Part shown: piece after piece, positions 23,881 to 35,277 of the stretch
How positions within the stretch are numbered: position 1 is the first letter of the stretch
Layout of the letters: each line of letters begins with the position of its first letter
Assembly: GCA_945910005.1 (NCBI GenBank)
Contig: OX246739.1
Coordinates: 36,838,608 to 36,902,607 of the forward strand
DNA from: Isoperla grammatica
Lineage: Eukaryota; Arthropoda; Insecta; Plecoptera; Perlodidae
DNA length: 64,000 nucleotides
Reading direction: 5' to 3'
The notes under the pieces: model-generated
Seen by the model: the letters and a program-made list of their open reading frames with translations, nothing else
Told to the model about the DNA's origin: nothing
Databases searched by the model: none
Position numbers and translations under genes: made by a program

Positions 23881-24184
23881 TGAGTAGTGTATCAGTAAGA
23901 TGGGGCTGGAGAACAGTTGTCAGTTGGGCAGTCACCTGCTATACCATTCGTGCAGGCGTATGCTGCCCAGTCACAGCCGCAGGTGACTTCGGATGAGAAA
24001 TAAGTCACTAACGTTATACAACAATACATGTGTTCTTGGGTGACGGTTTATTATGCTTGAGTCGCAAAGAGATGTAAAGTATGAGCTAAAGCACTTTCAA
24101 TTTGTTAAGAGCACCAAAAAGAGAAGCAAAACGGGCTTTTGCCTTCTGGGCCAGAACCTAAATAAAAGAATAATTGATTGATTG
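23881..24184 (+). mobile_element. Probable 3' end of a non-LTR retrotransposon (LINE-like)
   Basis: A short open stretch ending at a TAA near 24002 is followed by about 180 bp of UTR-like sequence. That ends in GGGCTTTTGCCTTCTGGGCC, then AACCTAAATAAAAG, then an ATTGATTGATTG tail. A short hairpin before an AATAAA-rich segment and a 4-bp microsatellite tail is typical of CR1/L2-like LINE 3' ends. No reverse transcriptase domain is present, so it would be a 5'-truncated copy. The clade is not certain. Confidence 0.5.
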
Positions 24185-24303
24185 TCTAGTGTTAGTTGCC
24201 CGTGTCTAAAATTGAAAATGTCACTTCCAATCCAACACTAGTTTCATAACTAGTTCTACTATCGGGGCGCTTGCATTTCGATGAGCAAACATTTCAGTGA
24301 GTC

Positions 24304-24342
24304 GAGAGAGCGAGATAGAGTTAGACAAAGCGACAGAGAGAA

Positions 24343-24390
<48 letters not shown>
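24304..24390 (+). repeat. (AG)n microsatellite
   Basis: A purine-rich stretch ending in a near-pure GA run of more than 40 bases (about 24346-24389). It gives a poly Leu-Ser ORF on the opposite strand that is not a gene. Confidence 0.95.
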
Positions 24391-24393
<3 letters not shown>

Positions 24394-25030
24394 CAATCCT
24401 CTGCCGTAACGCAACTAACCAGTCCACACTAACATAAATTTACATGCCATCACCCCCGCAACGATAACCCCTTTAACTAACCCTGTTCATACAACACAAA
24501 AGTTAATCTCGATTAACTAATCAAAATCAAATACCTAACCGAATTCGACAAACGTGATTACCTCTTTAATCACGAATTCATGATTAACTTTTGTAATGCA
24601 AACACGGTAATTAGGAATCTAGTTGAGAGTGGCATCGATTGAGTTGTGGCGAGTATAGGTATTTACCCCGTTCGATCTGCGTAGACCGACCGCACTGTGA
24701 CGTCACATTCCCTTCTTGCACTCAGTCTAGACTCGGAACGGTTCGCCCGATCGACACCGTTTGTTTTTGTCAGTGTTTTATGAAACTATTTCCATCGCGG
24801 GTGGAGAGATGAGTGTAACTCGGCGAGCGCCTTTAAGTGCTTGTCCGTAAGCGGCTTAGATCGTAGCATGCAGGCAGCTAGTAGTGACCATGCGAGCTGA
24901 GGCCCAGGAGACTGATAGAAACACATCTAAGCAGCTTAGACGACTGCGTGGTGTGGTATATATACCTCGTACTCGATTGACTTCGACTTGGTTTCACGCT
25001 TGTCCACACCCGGCGCCACCGTACACACTC

Positions 25031-25067
<37 letters not shown>
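25031..25067 (+). repeat. (ACAG)n microsatellite
   Basis: Nine ACAG/GACA units in a row. Confidence 0.95.
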
Positions 25068-25207
25068 AATGGACATATTATGTATATTGTGAGACAGCAA
25101 GGTCTTAAATCAGACTGGGGATCTAACCTACAACCTCCAGCTTCAAGTACCGCGGGTACTCTTGGATAAAATGATTATGTATACTAGTCCTTAAGTATTT
25201 AATTCCG

Positions 25208-25285
25208 ACCTTCGATTCTTATCTACCGCCCCTCAACAGCCATGTCCACTGTTGAGGGTTTTCCAGTACCTACCCAACCGAAGGT
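25208..25285. repeat. Nested inverted repeat, about 78 bp
   Basis: Outer arms ACCTTCG (25208-25214) and CGAAGGT (25279-25285) enclose inner arms CCCTCAACAG (25230-25239) and CTGTTGAGGG (25249-25258), all exact. The unpaired segments between them are 15 and 20 bases. Function unknown. Confidence 0.55.
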
Positions 25286-25353
25286 AGAAAAGTATCCATA
25301 ATGTGCTTGTATGTTTTAATTAGATTGTAAGAACTAGAGAATTAGAAAATTAT

Positions 25354-25380
25354 GTTGGTACTATGGCCCACAGTACCAAC
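25354..25380. repeat. Perfect 9-bp-arm hairpin
   Basis: GTTGGTACT and AGTACCAAC are exact inverse complements separated by 9 bases. It lies about 70 bp beyond the nested inverted repeat. Confidence 0.55.
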
Positions 25381-26189
25381 TTAATGGGACTCGGCTATTT
25401 AGTAATCGTAAGCATGAAACTAGTTACGCTGGGGAAACTGTATAGACGGATATATTGAACGTTGAACTGGTATGCATATAGTGCATACAGTCATTACCAA
25501 GTAGGCACTAATGTTTGATTATGGGAAAATAAATTTATTATGGTTTTTCTTACGCAAACTTTCCGGGACATAATGATATACAGATTCAAATTTTCTCTCA
25601 AACGGGAATGTAGTTGTAACCCTATTTGAAGTATGCGTAAGGGTTGGTGCCGATAACATTTACGATTAGCTTCCTTGTGCTTTTCTAGGACGTTACATTT
25701 TCAATGTCATCCGAGGCAGAGTGAAGTGCCACAAACCGAGGAGATATTCTGTAATATGGAGACGTTTTAAAAGCTTTGAGTTGAGACTCCAAGATAAATC
25801 CCACCCGAGAACCGTACAAATTTTCCATCACCCCCCGCCCGTCGGCCCAGACTTCCGGCCATGCATGTTCGTAATGATGTACAACGAGGGTTATTAATTC
25901 GTCGGTAGTTCCGTGTCCAGCCGTATCGCGCGCTGATTGAGCGCGTTCGGAAATGAAACACAAGTTACATCACTTCGACTCCCCTCCTCTTTTTATAGAG
26001 TTTGAATGCGTATTTTATCTCTGGGCGTTGTGTTGTGTTGTGTGCTGTGATAGTGGCTGAAAACTGAATTCGCCCTGGGGCCTCTTGGATCGGAAGAAAT
26101 CCTTAGACACACGAGGGGTTCTATAATCAATAGATAGAGGGCGCTACGCCCCACGCCAGCCGGGCACAAATGAAACGGGTTTACGGGAG

Positions 26190-26420
26190 AGGAGTTAACT
26201 TGAGTCCGGACAGTGGTGACATAGGCTGGCCGGTGACGGACTTAACTTGAGATGGACAGTGGTGAGTGGTGACATGGGCTGGGATGGGGGAGGAGTTGTC
26301 GTCGTGAGTCCAGGCAGTGTACTGACATGTGCTGAACGCGGGCGAACCTAATCTCAGACGGATAGTAGTGACAAGGGCTAGGAGTTGACGTGAGTCCAGA
26401 CAGTATTAACATGGGTTGGA
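26190..26420 (+). repeat. Degenerate tandem repeat, about 45-60 bp period, five copies
   Basis: A block like GTTAACTTGAGTCCGGACAG followed by TGGTGACATGGGCTGG recurs with decay at about 26193, 26239, 26296, 26346 and 26385. A sixth, isolated relative (ATTAACTCAAGTTCTGGCAG) is at about 26750. Unit spacing is uneven, suggesting an old array. Confidence 0.65.
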
Positions 26421-26539
26421 TGTAGGCAAAAGTTTTGTGTGTTTATTGACGCACTTTGCAACTAGGTCATATAGCGTTGGCAAAATCCGGTTCATCACAC
26501 GCATCATAAGGGGAATCCAGTTGTTGATAAGGAGGGGAA

Positions 26540-26553
26540 GGGGGGGGGGGGGG
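26540..26553 (+). repeat. Poly-G run, 14 bases
   Basis: Uninterrupted G homopolymer preceded by GGAGGGGAA. Confidence 0.95.
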
Positions 26554-26818
26554 TAGGCCTAGGAAGTTGGTGGACGTACAAGTCGCAAAGAGGGCCGGCA
26601 AGTGTGTAGAAGAAGAATGTGAATGTTGGAAGAGGAAAGATGAAGACAGTATGAGATGAATAACAAATCGACAAAATATATGCACCAGAGCCGTCTTTGC
26701 GGTTACTGGTCTCCACGAGGAGGGACTCACCTCCACCGATGGGGGCGAAATTAACTCAAGTTCTGGCAGTAGTGACATGGGCGGGGATGACAACGGAGTT
26801 ACCTGACTCCGTCCACCG

Positions 26819-26875
26819 CAGAAGCAACTTAGCGGGGGCTGGGTTAGCGGTGCCACCGCTAACCCAGTTGCTTCT
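26819..26875. repeat. Large palindrome (14-bp perfect arms, 1-base centre, outer arms)
   Basis: CTGGGTTAGCGGTG (26839-26852) and CACCGCTAACCCAG (26854-26867) flank a single C. Outside them, AGAAGCAAC on the left and GTTGCTTCT on the right continue the symmetry. The left side carries a 10-base insert (TTAGCGGGGG) that resembles part of the arm. Such a tight palindrome could extrude as a cruciform. Confidence 0.75.
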
Positions 26876-27286
26876 AGAAGACAGTAAAAGGTTGTGTATT
26901 TGGAAGTATATTGAGACTTGTAGTAATTTTACAAAACGTTCTAAAATTATAATCTAGTTAGCAACTGTTCAGTCACAATAGGAGATGCAATCTTGTAGCT
27001 CGCGAGAAGTGGGTCTCAGTAGGGGGGCTCTCACCCCCACCTAGAAGTAAGGTAGCAACTGCGAGGACACTTCGGTATTCGCTAAGCGCCAACTTCCATT
27101 AATATAATTCGCTAGATTGTTTTTCTCCTCGATAAGTTTTTATGGGGTTTGTTCCACCTCTTGCGACCCGGCCGTAGCCGACAAACATTCTTATACCTCC
27201 ACGTGTCTAGAGAGACTAACACTTGGACGGTAAGACTTGCATTTCTGATTTGATGATGGGTCACGGGTGTATTATTTGCTTGTGTA

Positions 27287-27528
27287 GGGAGTATTCACGT
27301 GACGTCACAACGGCCACAAACTGTCAATGGAAGACGAATACTTAAGTATGGTTGTAATACGTTTATTCCCCCCACAAGTTTTAAGATAATGGTTATGTTT
27401 GCCTTTGTTACCACAAAAAGAGTGGCTGAGAAAACAGAGTTTCGTTATTTTGTTATTTATTATAACATAATAGCAATCTAATCTTGGGGAACAACAGAAC
27501 TTCAACTAAAAACCAACTGAAATATTTT
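27287..27528 (+). mobile_element. Truncated second copy of the GGRTGTATTCAC MITE family
   Basis: Begins GGGAGTATTCACGTGACGTC followed by ACAACGGCCA, aligned with the start of the element at 19937. It continues with shared blocks (ACAAAAAGAGTGGCTGAGA; CCAACTGAAATATTTTTACA). Similarity stops near 27530 and no 3' inverted terminus is found. Confidence 0.7.
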
Positions 27529-27540
27529 TACAAAGAATCG

Positions 27541-29084
27541 CCATATATGTATATTTTTTCAAATATTATTTTTTCAAATTTATTTTTGTTCAAATATACA
27601 AATAGTATCTTTTTGTGTTGAATTTAGTAAATGTTTCCTTTTATATATTTGTACCTAAGAAACTAGTGGTCTTGACTCCCCCAAAAAGACGTTCCTCTAA
27701 CCTAAAGACATTTAGGCAATGTTTGTTTTCTCTCGCTGAGCATCTGAACCGTGAACACGGGTACGTTAGCTCCGCGTGTGCGTGTGCGTGTGCGTGTAGC
27801 AGTTTAACGTCGCCCCAAGATTGGCCTTGCATATCTCGCACATAAACCCCTCGAATCAAGTACCCTTAGTGTGTACCCTCTCCTTTATGTCAATCTTTAT
27901 CGCTATAACCTCCTCTACAGTAGCGGCGGCCCGGGCCGACAACGACTTAGATTGTGTTGAAGAATGCAGCTCGGGTTGGCAATACTGTCGCATGGAGTTG
28001 TTAGCGCGAGCGGTGGGGTTGGCAGACTTGCTGGGATAGGAAATGGCCATCCGGGGTCTCGTTTAGTGAAAGATGGAAATTTACTTGAAATGCGGTATGG
28101 AAGTTATTACGCAGGGTGGTTCAAGCTCAAGTTGGTTGGGAACTCTGTGTGGAGAATGACAAAAGCCAGAACTCGCGATCGTGGGGGGTAAAGAATTTTG
28201 TAACAACCTACCTACTCAAAAACGCAACACACGAATTCTTGTGGTAAAAATTGCCTTCAAACTCGTTAAAATTATTTCAAGAAAGAAAATATCAACTATA
28301 CTTCAAGAGAAGCTTATTGTGCTTTATCAACATTGTGCTTCATTTGAAGACGAAATTATGTCACGAAATTTATTTGAAAAAAATATCACCAATGTAATCC
28401 AATGTTACCAATGAACCAATCTAATGCGTACTGTAATGAGCGCTATCTAGTGTGTAATGTTATTAATGTTACCAGTGTAATGTGTAATTGTACCAATGTA
28501 GTCATAACATTCAAATACAAGTTAAATAATTCATTAGAATCCAAGTAGAAGGGGTAGTCGAAGAAGTTCCCTAATCCTAACGATGTGTATCCACTCTTTT
28601 TCTGTACTAATTCTAGTTTTTACAGATAAAGTAATTTCTTTCTCTCATTGATTCTCCGCATGTGATCCAAGGTCCACTAATAGAACGTGCTGACCTTCAC
28701 CAGTAGACTCCACTCTATCCATCAGGGGTTTAGAGGACCAGCATTTCATCCACCGCAATGTTTTGGGGTCCGCGGAATGGTCTATTGGTATATGAGCTGT
28801 CCCCCCCTCTTGATAGACCTTTGTTTATAACGTGATACGGCCCTAAGTCCGGTGTACCGTGGGGGATGTTTATTGCAGGACATCAGTGTGATGTCCCTAA
28901 TCCTTTTGCTCCTGGAGTATGTCAGTCAGTGGTCGCTGAGCATAAGTCGGCTGGATTAACATTGGCCGTGTGACGTCACAGCTATCACGCTGTTTATGTT
29001 CAGCCTGTCATCTCGTTGACATAACGTAGTGGGCGTGGTCTGATACTTCCAGCTTCGTAAACAATTACACACTCGCACTAGTGG
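27541..29084. other. Non-coding, presumed intron
   Basis: Unique sequence with a short (TGTGCG)n tract at about 27775-27799 and a degenerate AATGTTACCA/GTAATGTG-rich patch near 28390-28500. No gene recognised on either strand. Confidence 0.5.
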
Positions 29085-29308
29085 GTTTGTTTCTGCTTCC
29101 GATGTAGAAGAGCTAGGGTTCGATTCCTGTAACGGTATGTTTTTTTAACTTTGGAAATCTAATCTATCTAACTAATTATGGTAACGGTTACTTTGGAGCT
29201 GTCACAGCAAAGAAGCACATAATAAATTGTATAATTGTGACCCATTGAAAATCAGTACTTGTAACTAAATGAGTTGACAATAAATACAAATGCATGTATT
29301 TATTTGTG
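29085..29308 (+). mobile_element. SINE-like element, family A copy 1
   Basis: A perfect B box GGTTCGATTCC (29117-29127) is followed by a body shared with 49795-49993. Shared blocks, in order, are TTTTTAACTTTGGAA, GAAGCACATAATAA, CCATTGAAAAT and TATAAATACAAAT-type tail sequence. The A box is poorly kept. Two copies with the same block order support a real dispersed family. Confidence 0.72.
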
Positions 29309-30565
29309 CATAATATTGGGAAGAGACCCAGTTTATGATGCAAGCCAAGCAGAGACACCACGAAGCTGTTTTATTGTAAGTATTGTAATCTGACCCGGCA
29401 CCTCCACCAATCAGGCTGGGCAACGTGATAAAACTAATCACTGCGCCAGTGAGCATTCTTGACCACGTGATAGGACCCTGTGCCACGTGACCCCTGACTT
29501 ACCTTGGTACGTCTCATCGTTATCAATTACAATTCATTTCATTTTTAGGTTTGTATATATTGTATTTTCTTATTATAATTTTCAATTTTGTTATTCTTAC
29601 TCTTTTTACTCGATATGGACTGACAAGTCATTTGTACGGTTAATATTTCACTGTGTCAATCCACCCTACGGAAAACTTGATTTAAATTAAAATACTTTAA
29701 ACTGGCAAAAAGTAGACCAAAATTATATAAAACACCAAATAATAGTAACCAACACTGCATACTTTAATATAATTAAAACATAAATTAAAATAGCTACATT
29801 AACGAGCTCATTAACGTGGATGTAATATTTAAAATGATACGTGTGACCTGTTACATGTTTCAACATGCGATTCGGCTACGTCATACAATGTTTGGGCGAG
29901 CACTCTAGGGTATGTTTGTTGGCACGAGACGCGTGTTGATTAAGCCGATACATTGGATTAACGAGTACACTTATAATTAGACGGGTGAGATAAAATATTT
30001 AATGCTCAATTAAGGTCGGCTAAAAGTGTTCGAATTCGGTTTTGAAATATAAGGAAATCACTCAATTTCTTTCATCTATTTATTATACAGCAATCATGAT
30101 ATGGCTTTGTAGATATTCCGTTTTTTAAAGGTCAGAAATCAATGAGGTCAGGTTACGTCAGGACGATATTGACACGACACCGGAAACGAACGGTATAGGC
30201 AACGAATTTGGTTTACCCCCCCCCCCCCCCTCCCACCCTGCGGGCCCGAAGGAAGGCCAGAAACTTCCCTTGAAATAGTAATGATGATAAAAAATGTATG
30301 CACGCCGGTTGGTTGCCTAGCCGGGGGCCCTAAAAGACTATTTCATTAATTTGTACTGGTGCTCGCACAAAGCGACTTTCCGGGGAAATAAATGAAATTC
30401 TGGAAATCTGTTGTCGCTTTCAGGCGGCCTTTAAAGCCCATAAATATTGTGCAGGTCCCTTCGCGTTCCGCCCGCTTCGCGTCGCGTGTATATTTAGTGC
30501 GTAGTTCGGAGAAACTCCGCGTGAGCACTGCACTAGCTGCATGCGCACGCACTTGTTACCAGTTG
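29309..30565. other. Non-coding, presumed intron
   Basis: AT-rich unique sequence, with a C15 run at 30216-30230 and a GC-richer patch at about 30430-30550. No gene supported. Confidence 0.5.
30216..30230 (+). repeat. Poly-C run, 15 bases
   Basis: Uninterrupted C homopolymer, followed by TCCCACCC. Confidence 0.95.
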
Positions 30566-30854
30566 CAGTGTACCAATGATATTCAACAGCTACAGTAGGC
30601 TAGATGCGCAGCCTAGCAGCCACAAGCGTGTCAATTTGATGCCATCTTGAAATGGGCAAATAACACAGGCGGGAATAGGAGTTTCTAATGCGACTTTCTG
30701 CCATTGGCAGCGCTAGCAGTACTAAAAGGTCCAAATTAGCATGTAAATTGCCCATTTCAAGATGGCTTCAAATCGCTACGCTTGCTACTCAGTGGAAGGT
30801 TAGGGGATTGGTGATCTATAGCCTACTATAGCTGTTGAATATCATTGCAGTGTA
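30566..30854. mobile_element. Fold-back element with long imperfect inverted arms, about 289 bp
   Basis: The left arm contains AATGATATTCAACAGCTACA, GTAGGCTA and GCCATCTTGAAATGGGCAA. The right arm contains, in inverse order and orientation, TTGCCCATTTCAAGATGGC, TAGCCTACTATAGCTG and TTGAATATCATT. Arms are about 95 bp each around a roughly 90-bp centre (including TGCCATTGGCAGCGCTAGCA). It is non-coding and looks like a fold-back or MITE-type transposon; no target duplication identified. Confidence 0.78.
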
Positions 30855-32450
30855 CACACACATCATGGATGATATTTGGCAACGGTGTCTATTTTAATCT
30901 TGTGTATACTATCCCCAACGTAATACCAACCTCACAACTTCATCTAGTGCCCCTTTCATGCACACTGTTTCATCGAATATCTACAGATTACTGGCGTTCT
31001 TTCATACATTCGTAAAGGCCTAATCCCAAATATCATCATAATCTAAAAGATTGAAATGTTAACATCTTGCTATTACGTAATACTGAATGATTATCCCCAG
31101 CTGTTCGTGGTGCACGAACACACCTGTTACCATTAGCGATGTAGAACGTAGAGGTATTAAATACACATGTCTTTCCATATGCAGGGCTTAACCGCTTACA
31201 ATGTCACCGCACATACATGACACAAATACTAAAAGGATATCTGATATCCATTCTAGAGTGTCAGTATTATTATGCATAGTTTATGCACTGGTGTCCACGA
31301 GGTATTACTATACCCATTAGAGGTTTTTCAGTCATCGTGTCTATGCATGTTACGAAGAACAACACACAGAAGTATACCCATGTATTTTAGTGTCAGTTAT
31401 ACCAGAAGGGATTTACATTCGTAGAGATTATATACTCGTGTGTTCCTCGTAGATTCAAACAATTTTCTATGCTTAAAAAACACCTAACTTGAATGAGAAT
31501 AACACAGCATGTTTCGTCTGCATTTACTGCAGGAGTAATCCCCAAGGATCATCGAGCAGTAGACAGAGTTGAGATTTAGCACACCTTTATAGTGTGCAAT
31601 AAAAGTACTCTATAATGTGTAATATCGTGAATAAATCCAACGCCAAATGATAACGTTACACACAGTCAGCAAGCAAGTATAATTATTTCAAGACGTGGAC
31701 TTGTATTAGACGGGGAGAACATGTTAACGTGACTTAACACCTGAGGTTTGTAGAGTGGAGATACGCAAATGTCGTAAGAAAGTGTTAGCAGATTGCACAA
31801 CCGTAAACATAACGTATAGCTCGCTTGCGCACACACTTTTAGTATGTTAAAGGTGAGAATACCGACATAAAACCTAGGTTATGATGTCGTACACACACCT
31901 TAGTTTACTACCCTTGTGTGAAGACGCCACAAAGTGTCTTCTATATCACGCATGTATTCTGCATCATTTTAGCGACGCGCCTTAAGTGCCAGACAGACTT
32001 TAACTTGTTTCGAGCGAATTACATAAATTTAATAATGGTGCAATTCTAGTTTAACGATGATTCAAATAAGATTTTGCAAGGGTTTTTAATAAATTATAAC
32101 GGTACCTGTTGAACTTTCTTGTCGTCCTGGCTATTATTTTGTAAATTGGGTATTATCGTATATTATATTATTATTGTTATTATTTTTTACTGTTTAAAGA
32201 CAAAACCCCTCAAGATTACGAGTTCTTGTATCAAGCAATCAACAAATATTAAAATCTGCTGCTAAATCAAAAAATTTGTTTTTTACACAGATTGCACAGA
32301 TCTTTAAATGAGTTAGATAAAGCCAAATAATCCCAGAGAGGCTTCATAAACTATTATTAGGATCGGTATTAATTGTATATACATTAATATTTATTACAAT
32401 TAAAGTTTTGTTAATAACACACACCAGAACTCATTAACCGGAAGATGATA
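30855..32450. other. Non-coding, presumed intron
   Basis: Unique AT-rich sequence. I see no repeat or gene I can support. Confidence 0.5.
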
Positions 32451-32574
32451 TATAAGTAAAAAATTGTTCGGTCGCCATCCTCAGAGGATGGCGACGGATG
32501 TCGCCGAAATATAACGCGGTGAGTAGTGCGTGAATGTTTTTAACCGTGTTTGCCCGAACAATTTTTTACTTATA
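32451..32574. mobile_element. 124-bp element with perfect 21-bp terminal inverted repeats and internal hairpins
   Basis: Positions 32451-32471 (starting TATAAGTAAAA, ending TTGTTCGG) are the exact inverse complement of 32554-32574. Inside, TCGCCATCCTC-A-GAGGATGGCGA is a perfect 11-bp-arm hairpin overlapping a second hairpin GGCGAC-GGAT-GTCGCC, which is directly followed by GAAA. A short mobile element or a structured non-coding remnant; class not assigned. Confidence 0.72.
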
Positions 32575-34207
32575 AAGTTTTGTTGTTATAACGTTTTGTC
32601 TTAAGTTAAGCACTTATTTTACACTGTTGTATCAAAGCGATAGCAGCGCTCAACTCGACTGCACGTGGATTCGACGAACTAAGGTCTACGTTAAGACTGA
32701 AGGAAACCCGGGTGATGGATGTGTTTTGATTTTATAGAAAAACTTGAACAAAAGATTGGTTTTGTGTCGCACATTTCTTAAAAGAAAATCTGTGCTACGC
32801 TCGATTGGGAACATTTAAAAAACTGGAACTGAACTATGCTGTGATCAGATTAATTTTACAGACTAGAATTACAAGATTGATCGCATTTGTTGCCATCAAG
32901 ATAGAAAACAACTCGTGTACACATATAGTACATTACTAGTATTATACGTATTATGTTTTATTTCTAAGTGCTAATTACATCTAAACAGTTTCCGATCCGA
33001 TATTATGCGTGTATTTCATCTATGCTCTTTAATGTCGCCACGCTGTTTTTGCTCGGCGCTGTTTTCGCTCGCCTAATGAACGAGCGATGTTATCTCGGGG
33101 GCAATCTCACGTGAGTCGAAACGTCGACTTATCTCGACCGGAAGCACAGCTTTCGAGAATCGATAATGGTTTGTGGAAGAAGTTTGGACTCAACATGCAA
33201 ACGTTGCAACCTTTAATCAGTAGCCTCAATTTTCCTTAGGAACGCGTAGATATTGTACAAATATCGTAGCTTCAACCGAAACCGAAACTTGAGCTATGCA
33301 CGGAACCAAAGTATTTTCTTCTTAATTATTAATAAGCATGCAATATGCATGGGTTGGTCATGTCGAAATACCTGTGTTTTGTTACGAGACTACTTAACCT
33401 GTACTTTTCATGACGATAAACACAAAACATTTGTTTCCCCTTCGAAACCTCAAATTATAAAGTGTTGCTTCTAAGAATTGATTTAGTTTCGAGTTGCGAT
33501 GTTCCTTTCATGGAAGGATTGTCGTGTTGCTTCACGGTTTACGTGCGAGTGAGTTATCCGAGTATCTAGAACACGTGTATTACTAATAAACCTGTGAGTT
33601 GCTTATACTCATTACTTTCGTAACAAATCTATCACTCAACATGGTAGTGGATGAAAACTTTGCCATCTTTCTGTCTTATTTACATATTCATTTCTATCTA
33701 AATCATGCCTTCTTTACCTGAAACAGACAAGCAGTAAGTCAGTAAGTCAGTCAGTCGGGAAATAGTGAGGTTCATGTTGAACTGTTGTAACTAGATATGC
33801 ATGCATGCATCTTTGTCTTTCTGTGTATTTAACCTGTTCTCATAAACTTTGTCCCCCGCCTAAACGCTCACAATCTTCCCCTTCAAGCTTATCTACAACT
33901 CCTTTCCTGACACGCAACGTGGGTGACCGGTTGACGTCCCCTCCAAGCAAACAGCTGGTTGGACTTAACGAGCAAACGACCTAGCGAACCTATTACAAAC
34001 TTCCTGGATACTTATGATACTAGTGACAGGTGGAGTTTGATTTTCTATTACTCAAAAATACCCACAATATAACCATATAATGTCATAATTACCTATGAGT
34101 ATTATTGTAAACGTATATTGTCGAAATGAACCACTGTATAGATTAAAATCGTTATACCAAACTAGTTAGAAAGGTAAGTTGCCAACTCCTGTTTGAAATT
34201 CCCGCGC

Positions 34208-34238
34208 CATACAGCCTAGGTCTAGCCTAGGCTGTATG
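34208..34238. repeat. Perfect 13-bp-arm hairpin
   Basis: CATACAGCCTAGG and CCTAGGCTGTATG are exact inverse complements separated by TCTAG. Confidence 0.7.
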
Positions 34239-35115
34239 CATGTACTAATAAGTTGATAAACATTTACTTAAATAACCCTGTATATATGTTTCCATGACCC
34301 AACGGGGATCGATATATCTTACCAAAGTCAGCTATTGACGTAATTTCAACGAAAAATGTTAAGAGTTGGTTTCTTATTTTTTCAGTACAGTACTTTATTT
34401 GTGGTAATCAGTAATCACGCATGTGTTGAGCAACTCCACAAACGCATAAGGAAATAGTAATACAATTTTTTTCCGTCGGTTTTGCTTCTTAGTTATATCT
34501 AGCAAATTCCCAAAATCTCTCTCAAGATGAGGGACTTGTTTTTTGCCTATCCTCGTTGCCTATCGCATGTTCCCTACGCTAGCTGCAGTGCAAGTGCTGA
34601 TACGATTACCGCCAACTCCCACGCACAATACTAACATCCCCTGATTGTGTCACTTGCAAACTCACGATGAATACCTCATTATTCCCGGTAAGTTATTCTT
34701 TTATCAGCTACACAACTTCTCCTCGCAGTAACCGCATTGTTATGCGGCCTCTTTTGTTGTCGTAATTTCATTCTCTCGCCATTGTTGTGCCGGGTCTAAT
34801 CCCGCTCATGTTTATGTATGTGCTGATTGGTAAAAGAAACAGAAAGACGTTTGGTTTGTTTGTGTTATAAAGAATAAAGTTTTGTCTCCGCTAGTCCGAT
34901 TGGTCCAGTATAGGAACTTCCGGTTTCCGTCAGTTCCCCAGAGGCGAGATTTGGATTTTCTCTTCCAGGGAAAACTTTTTCCCGCGTTGAATTTTTTGCA
35001 CGTCTTATTTTTAAGCAAAAGGGTGTATTCTTTGGTTGGTTGGGTGCTTCGAATTCTCTCTCGCATTCAGACTGCAAAGTTTTAAAACAAAGTCTCCGCG
35101 TTACCCTCTTATTCC

Positions 35116-35151
35116 CCCACCCCCATCCCCATCCCCATCCCCATCCCCACC
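35116..35151 (+). repeat. (CCCCAT)n microsatellite
   Basis: About five CCCCAT units with flanking CCCCAC variants. Confidence 0.9.
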
Positions 35152-35264
35152 TCCAATCCTCCCTCTAGCTTTTTCTCACAGCCGTTCTCGATCTGGCCAA
35201 AGTCCACTTCACATTTCCAATCTCCTCATTGAAACTTCGAAATAGGGTTGGCCCGCTGACGTAG

Positions 35265-35277
35265 CCCCCCCCCCCCC
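35265..35277 (+). repeat. Poly-C run, 13 bases
   Basis: Uninterrupted C homopolymer followed by TCCCTCC. Confidence 0.95.

Larger units (their letters stand above)
24391..27286. other. Non-coding, presumed intron with several hairpins
   Basis: No supportable gene. It contains (ACAG)n at 25031-25067, nested inverted repeats at 25208-25285 and 25354-25380, a degenerate repeat cluster at 26190-26420, G14 at 26540 and a strong palindrome at 26819-26875. A GC-richer patch lies near 26100-26450. Confidence 0.5.

Noticed and set aside
32465..32520. Intact hammerhead ribozyme
   Set aside because: Stem II and GAAA are plausible, but the CUGANGA box is broken and stems I and III are not convincing.
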